Shown in pieces: positions 13,574 through 15,788 of a stretch of 15,788 nt of DNA. The stretch covers positions 1 to 15,788 of the forward strand of contig JAFZEK010000072.1 of the NCBI GenBank assembly GCA_017560705.1. Direction: 5' to 3'. The number at the start of each line of letters is the position of its first letter. The first letter of the stretch is position 1. The position numbers were made by a program, and so were the translations under genes. Source of the DNA: Bacteroidales bacterium. GTDB lineage: Bacteria; Bacteroidota; Bacteroidia; Bacteroidales; P3. The notes under the pieces are model-generated. The model saw only the letters and a program-made list of their open reading frames with translations. It did not search any database and was not told where the DNA came from.

Positions 13574-15481
13574 TTATTTAACAACTGTAAGTTTCTTTAC
13601 AGCAGAACCTTCGTTAGTAAGGATAGAAATCATATAAACACCTTTAGCTAAATCTTGAGTATCAAGTCTTACATTTTCTGCATCAGTAGTATATGTAGCA
13701 ACTTTTTGACCCAAAGCGTTTATAACAGCAACTTCTTTAATTACGCTGCTAGAGCTTATCATTACATAGTCGTTAGCAGGGTTTGGATACATGCTCATTT
13801 CTACGTTTTCAACATCAGCTATTCCTGTAGGATCGAAAGATGCAACATCTGTCAATTTAACAGCTTTAGCATTTAATACGCTACGAGAGTTTACGTCAGT
13901 ATTGTATTCTGTTACGAAAGCAACCAAAGAAAGGTCTGTAGCTTTCATAGTAGTAGGAACTGTGTAAGTATAAGTTTTTGAGTAAGTAGAACCAGCAGTA
14001 GTGTTAGTTATTACGTTAGCATCACCCCATACATCAGATATAGAAGCTCTCATTGCATTGTTGTGAATGTAGTTTCTACCCAAATTAGAACCAGATTGAG
14101 CAGTGTTTATTTTAAGGTTGTCTTCTTTCAAGTATAAAGAAACTCTTGGAGAGTTGAAACCAGCCATTAGGTTAGAAGCTACAGTACCAGATACAGTTAC
14201 TTCAAGTTGACGAGTTTGAGAATTGAAAGAAACATTTGTAATGTCTACAGAGATGAAAGAAGGTTTAGAAATTTCAGCATCAAACATAGCAGCTTCAATG
14301 TAAGCACTCATTACAGGACCAGGTTCGCCAGATTCTGGGAAATAAGTTCTGTCTAACATAGCAGCTGGAGCGTATGTGCTACCACCATCATTGTAGAACG
14401 CCAACATTTCTTCATTTTCAGGAATAGTTAAGTTGTCAGTGTAGAAACCAGCGTGGTGTGTCATCCAAATAACGTTAGCAGCTCTTGCTTCAACTAGAGG
14501 TTTCAAATAATCATGAGCTTGAGGACAATATCCGCAATTAGCAGTTGTAAATTGTTCTAACAATACAGTGCGTTGTACGCCACTGTCATAAACCATAACA
14601 GAAGCACTTCCGCTGTTATTTGATATTTCATCATCTTCAGTATTTGGTTTAGATACTGTTACGTTGATAGTGCTTGTTCCAACGTTAGCTATAGAAGCAG
14701 GAACATTGTGAGTAAATTCGTATGTACCATTGTAAGGAACGTTGATTCCAGAAACAGTGTAAGTAGCTACATCTGCACCGCCATCGATGTTGTAAGTAAC
14801 ATTGAAAGAAGTCAAAGCAGCAGTTCCTTTATTTGTAACAGTTCCTTTTACGTTGAAGTTTGTGTTTTGTTGAGCGTATGCAGGAACATCAACCTTGTTC
14901 AATACGATTTCGTTTTGTGGTGGAACAAGAACGCTTATTTGACCAAGTATCAAATAATAACCATCACCATTGTTTACGAAAGCAACGTGAATGCTATCAT
15001 TTTCGTAAGCTGAAAGATCTACTAAATATTCATTCATTCCTACAGGAACTGCTGGTAAAGATAAAGCTGTAGTAGTAAAGTCAGTTTTTTCAACACCTGT
15101 AGTAGAAATTTTTACGTTTAATACTTCAGGAAAAGAGTCATCATATCCAATAGCAGTAAACTTCAAATACAAACCAGGTTGATTGATTCCGATAGCAGGG
15201 CTAATTAACCAACGATCACAAGGATTTCCTTGAGGTTCAGTCCATGAAATACTCATAGCCATTGGTCCAATGTCGCTAAAATTATAGATATCCCATCCTT
15301 GAGAAAAACCATTAAAATTGTCAGTGTTTACTAAATTGTCAGTGTAAACTGTCCAATTTGCAGGAACTGGTCCAATACCGTTTGTAAAAGTTGTTCCACT
15401 AAAATCTTCAGTGAAAACTGTTTGAGCATTAATAGCTACTGATAATACAGCTGCCATTACAAATAATATTACTTTCTTCAT
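13574..15481 (-). CDS. Secreted multidomain protein with Omp28/thioredoxin-like domain and T9SS sorting tail
   Basis: The 635-residue protein has a signal peptide (MKKVILFVMAAVLSVAINAQ). Next is a choice-of-anchor/cleaved-adhesin-type jelly roll (about 22-186; EDFSG at 25-29, GWDIY, CDRWLISPAI). A CARDB-like Ig-type domain follows (about 190-297). An Omp28-related domain with thioredoxin-like features spans about 301-435 (LLEQFTTANCGYCPQAH, C316 and C319), then a beta-rich linker. The type IX sorting domain (about 560-635) has YPNPANDYV and ends in KGVYMISILTNEG, then KKLTVVK. It should cross the outer membrane by the Por/T9SS machinery and be anchored or released at the surface. The CGYC pair suggests disulfide chemistry or a structural disulfide; activity is not shown. 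It is a single-gene unit with its own promoter and terminator. Its codon use is more GC-balanced than its neighbours, which may reflect high expression (impression, not computed). Confidence 0.9.
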   Translation of the reverse strand: MKKVILFVMAAVLSVAINAQTVFTEDFSGTTFTNGIGPVPANWTVYTDNLVNTDNFNGFSQGWDIYNFSDIGPMAMSISWTEPQGNPCDRWLISPAIGINQPGLYLKFTAIGYDDSFPEVLNVKISTTGVEKTDFTTTALSLPAVPVGMNEYLVDLSAYENDSIHVAFVNNGDGYYLILGQISVLVPPQNEIVLNKVDVPAYAQQNTNFNVKGTVTNKGTAALTSFNVTYNIDGGADVATYTVSGINVPYNGTYEFTHNVPASIANVGTSTINVTVSKPNTEDDEISNNSGSASVMVYDSGVQRTVLLEQFTTANCGYCPQAHDYLKPLVEARAANVIWMTHHAGFYTDNLTIPENEEMLAFYNDGGSTYAPAAMLDRTYFPESGEPGPVMSAYIEAAMFDAEISKPSFISVDITNVSFNSQTRQLEVTVSGTVASNLMAGFNSPRVSLYLKEDNLKINTAQSGSNLGRNYIHNNAMRASISDVWGDANVITNTTAGSTYSKTYTYTVPTTMKATDLSLVAFVTEYNTDVNSRSVLNAKAVKLTDVASFDPTGIADVENVEMSMYPNPANDYVMISSSSVIKEVAVINALGQKVATYTTDAENVRLDTQDLAKGVYMISILTNEGSAVKKLTVVK

Positions 15482-15525
15482 AATAATAAGTTTTTTATTG
15501 ACATTATTTTTTTTATTCTGTGAGG

Positions 15526-15533
15526 CAAAGATA
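15526..15533 (-). promoter_or_regulatory. -7 promoter element for the T9SS cargo gene
   Basis: CAAAGATA on the + strand reads TATCTTTG on the - strand, an exact TAnnTTTG match 44 bases before the start codon. An imperfect -33 (CTTTA, 15550-15554) lies about 17 bases further. The leader is about 40 bases and very AT-rich. Confidence 0.6.
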
Positions 15534-15659
15534 TGTATTTTTTTCCAATTAAAGCATTAAAAAAAAATATTTTTTTTTGCACAGGTTAGGACATTTTGAT
15601 AACACAATGAATAGCAGAATAATAAAAACTCTTCCGAGCGAAAAAAAAATGTCTCATTT

Positions 15660-15714
15660 CTTCATTTTTTGAGCTTTTGAGGAAAAAAAAGTCGCTTATT
15701 TCTCAAAAATGAAG
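15660..15714. repeat. 13-bp inverted repeat next to a + strand promoter
   Basis: CTTCATTTTTTGAG (15660-15673) is the inverse of CTCAAAAATGAAG (15702-15714) except for one extra T. The loop is 28 bases. The right arm ends exactly where the TACTTTTG promoter element begins, so it could bind a regulator or shape the promoter. No gene is visible from 15482 to the window end. Confidence 0.5.
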
Positions 15715-15722
15715 TACTTTTG
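15715..15722 (+). promoter_or_regulatory. -7 promoter element for a divergent gene beyond the right edge
   Basis: TACTTTTG exactly matches TAnnTTTG on the + strand and is followed by CACTATG, like other starts in this genome. Transcription would run rightwards out of the window from about 15728. No clear TTTG -33 was found at the usual spacing; the inverted repeat occupies that place. Confidence 0.5.
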
Positions 15723-15739
15723 CACTATGTTTTTCTACA

Positions 15740-15772
15740 AAAGCAGTGCTTTGATAGCCTAAAGCAGTGCTT
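15740..15772. promoter_or_regulatory. Paired palindromic 12-mers, operator-like
   Basis: AAAGCAGTGCTT occurs at 15740-15751 and again at 15761-15772, exactly 21 bases apart, two turns of the DNA helix. Each contains the 11-base palindrome AAGCA-G-TGCTT. They sit just after the predicted + strand transcription start. Same-face spacing of symmetrical sites is typical of cooperative repressor binding. The regulator is unknown. Confidence 0.5.
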
Positions 15773-15788
15773 ATTACAATAATACAAA

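Noticed and set aside
15607..15680. Mini-gene of about 23 codons on the + strand
   Set aside because: It has a long A-run, no promoter at a suitable place and no resemblance to known peptides; likely chance in AT-rich sequence.
15727..15762. Possible 11-codon leader peptide over the first palindromic 12-mer
   Set aside because: It would begin at the predicted transcription start with no leader, and no attenuator hairpin is visible; the palindromes are better explained as DNA sites.

Overview
The window comes from a low-GC member of the Bacteroidota, most likely of the order Bacteroidales. Four things point there: a type IX secretion (Por) C-terminal sorting tail on a secreted protein; a TonB-dependent receptor with an N-terminal carboxypeptidase-regulatory-like domain; a lipoprotein-type LptC; and promoters of the Bacteroidetes TAnnTTTG type with almost no Shine-Dalgarno sequences. 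No rRNA, tRNA or CRISPR array was seen.

Positions 1-3626, + strand. The left edge holds the last 30 codons of an FtsX/MacB-type ABC transporter permease (ends at 94). A spacer rich in hairpins and a promoter follow. Then come a sigma-54-activator response regulator (418-1761) and its membrane histidine kinase (1758-3071), overlapping as ATGA. The next 555 bases hold a MITE-like foldback element (about 3084-3259) built around a perfect 51-base palindrome. Directly after it lies an unannotated relic of the C-terminus of an ABC transporter ATPase (about 3286-3411). The permease end, the two-component pair and the ATPase relic look like a partly decayed efflux-type ABC locus with its own regulator.

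Positions 3627-8613, - strand. holA (DNA polymerase III delta) is followed 12 bases later by an orphan TonB-dependent receptor, whose mRNA probably ends at a hairpin at 3564-3603. The gap 6957-7407 holds the holA promoter, a diverged second copy of the repeat end and a strong intrinsic terminator for the next gene, acetate kinase (ackA). No phosphotransacetylase gene is beside ackA.

Positions 8836-13422, - strand. A compact five-gene operon runs pth, coaX, an outer-membrane beta-barrel protein, a TPR protein and lptC. Gaps are 4, -14, 31 and 9 bases. It starts from the best promoter in the window (TTTG-N18-TAATTTTG at 13434-13463). It joins housekeeping functions (peptidyl-tRNA recycling, CoA synthesis) with envelope proteins.

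Positions 13521-15788. A single - strand gene with its own promoter and terminator encodes a 635-residue T9SS cargo protein: jelly-roll domain, CARDB-like domain, Omp28/thioredoxin-like domain with CGYC, then sorting tail. The right edge has a + strand promoter motif, a long inverted repeat and two identical palindromic 12-mers 21 bases apart, which look like an operator for a divergent gene outside the window.

No clearly new multigene system was found. The best leads are the foldback repeat family, the decayed ABC/two-component locus and the operator-like array at the right edge.
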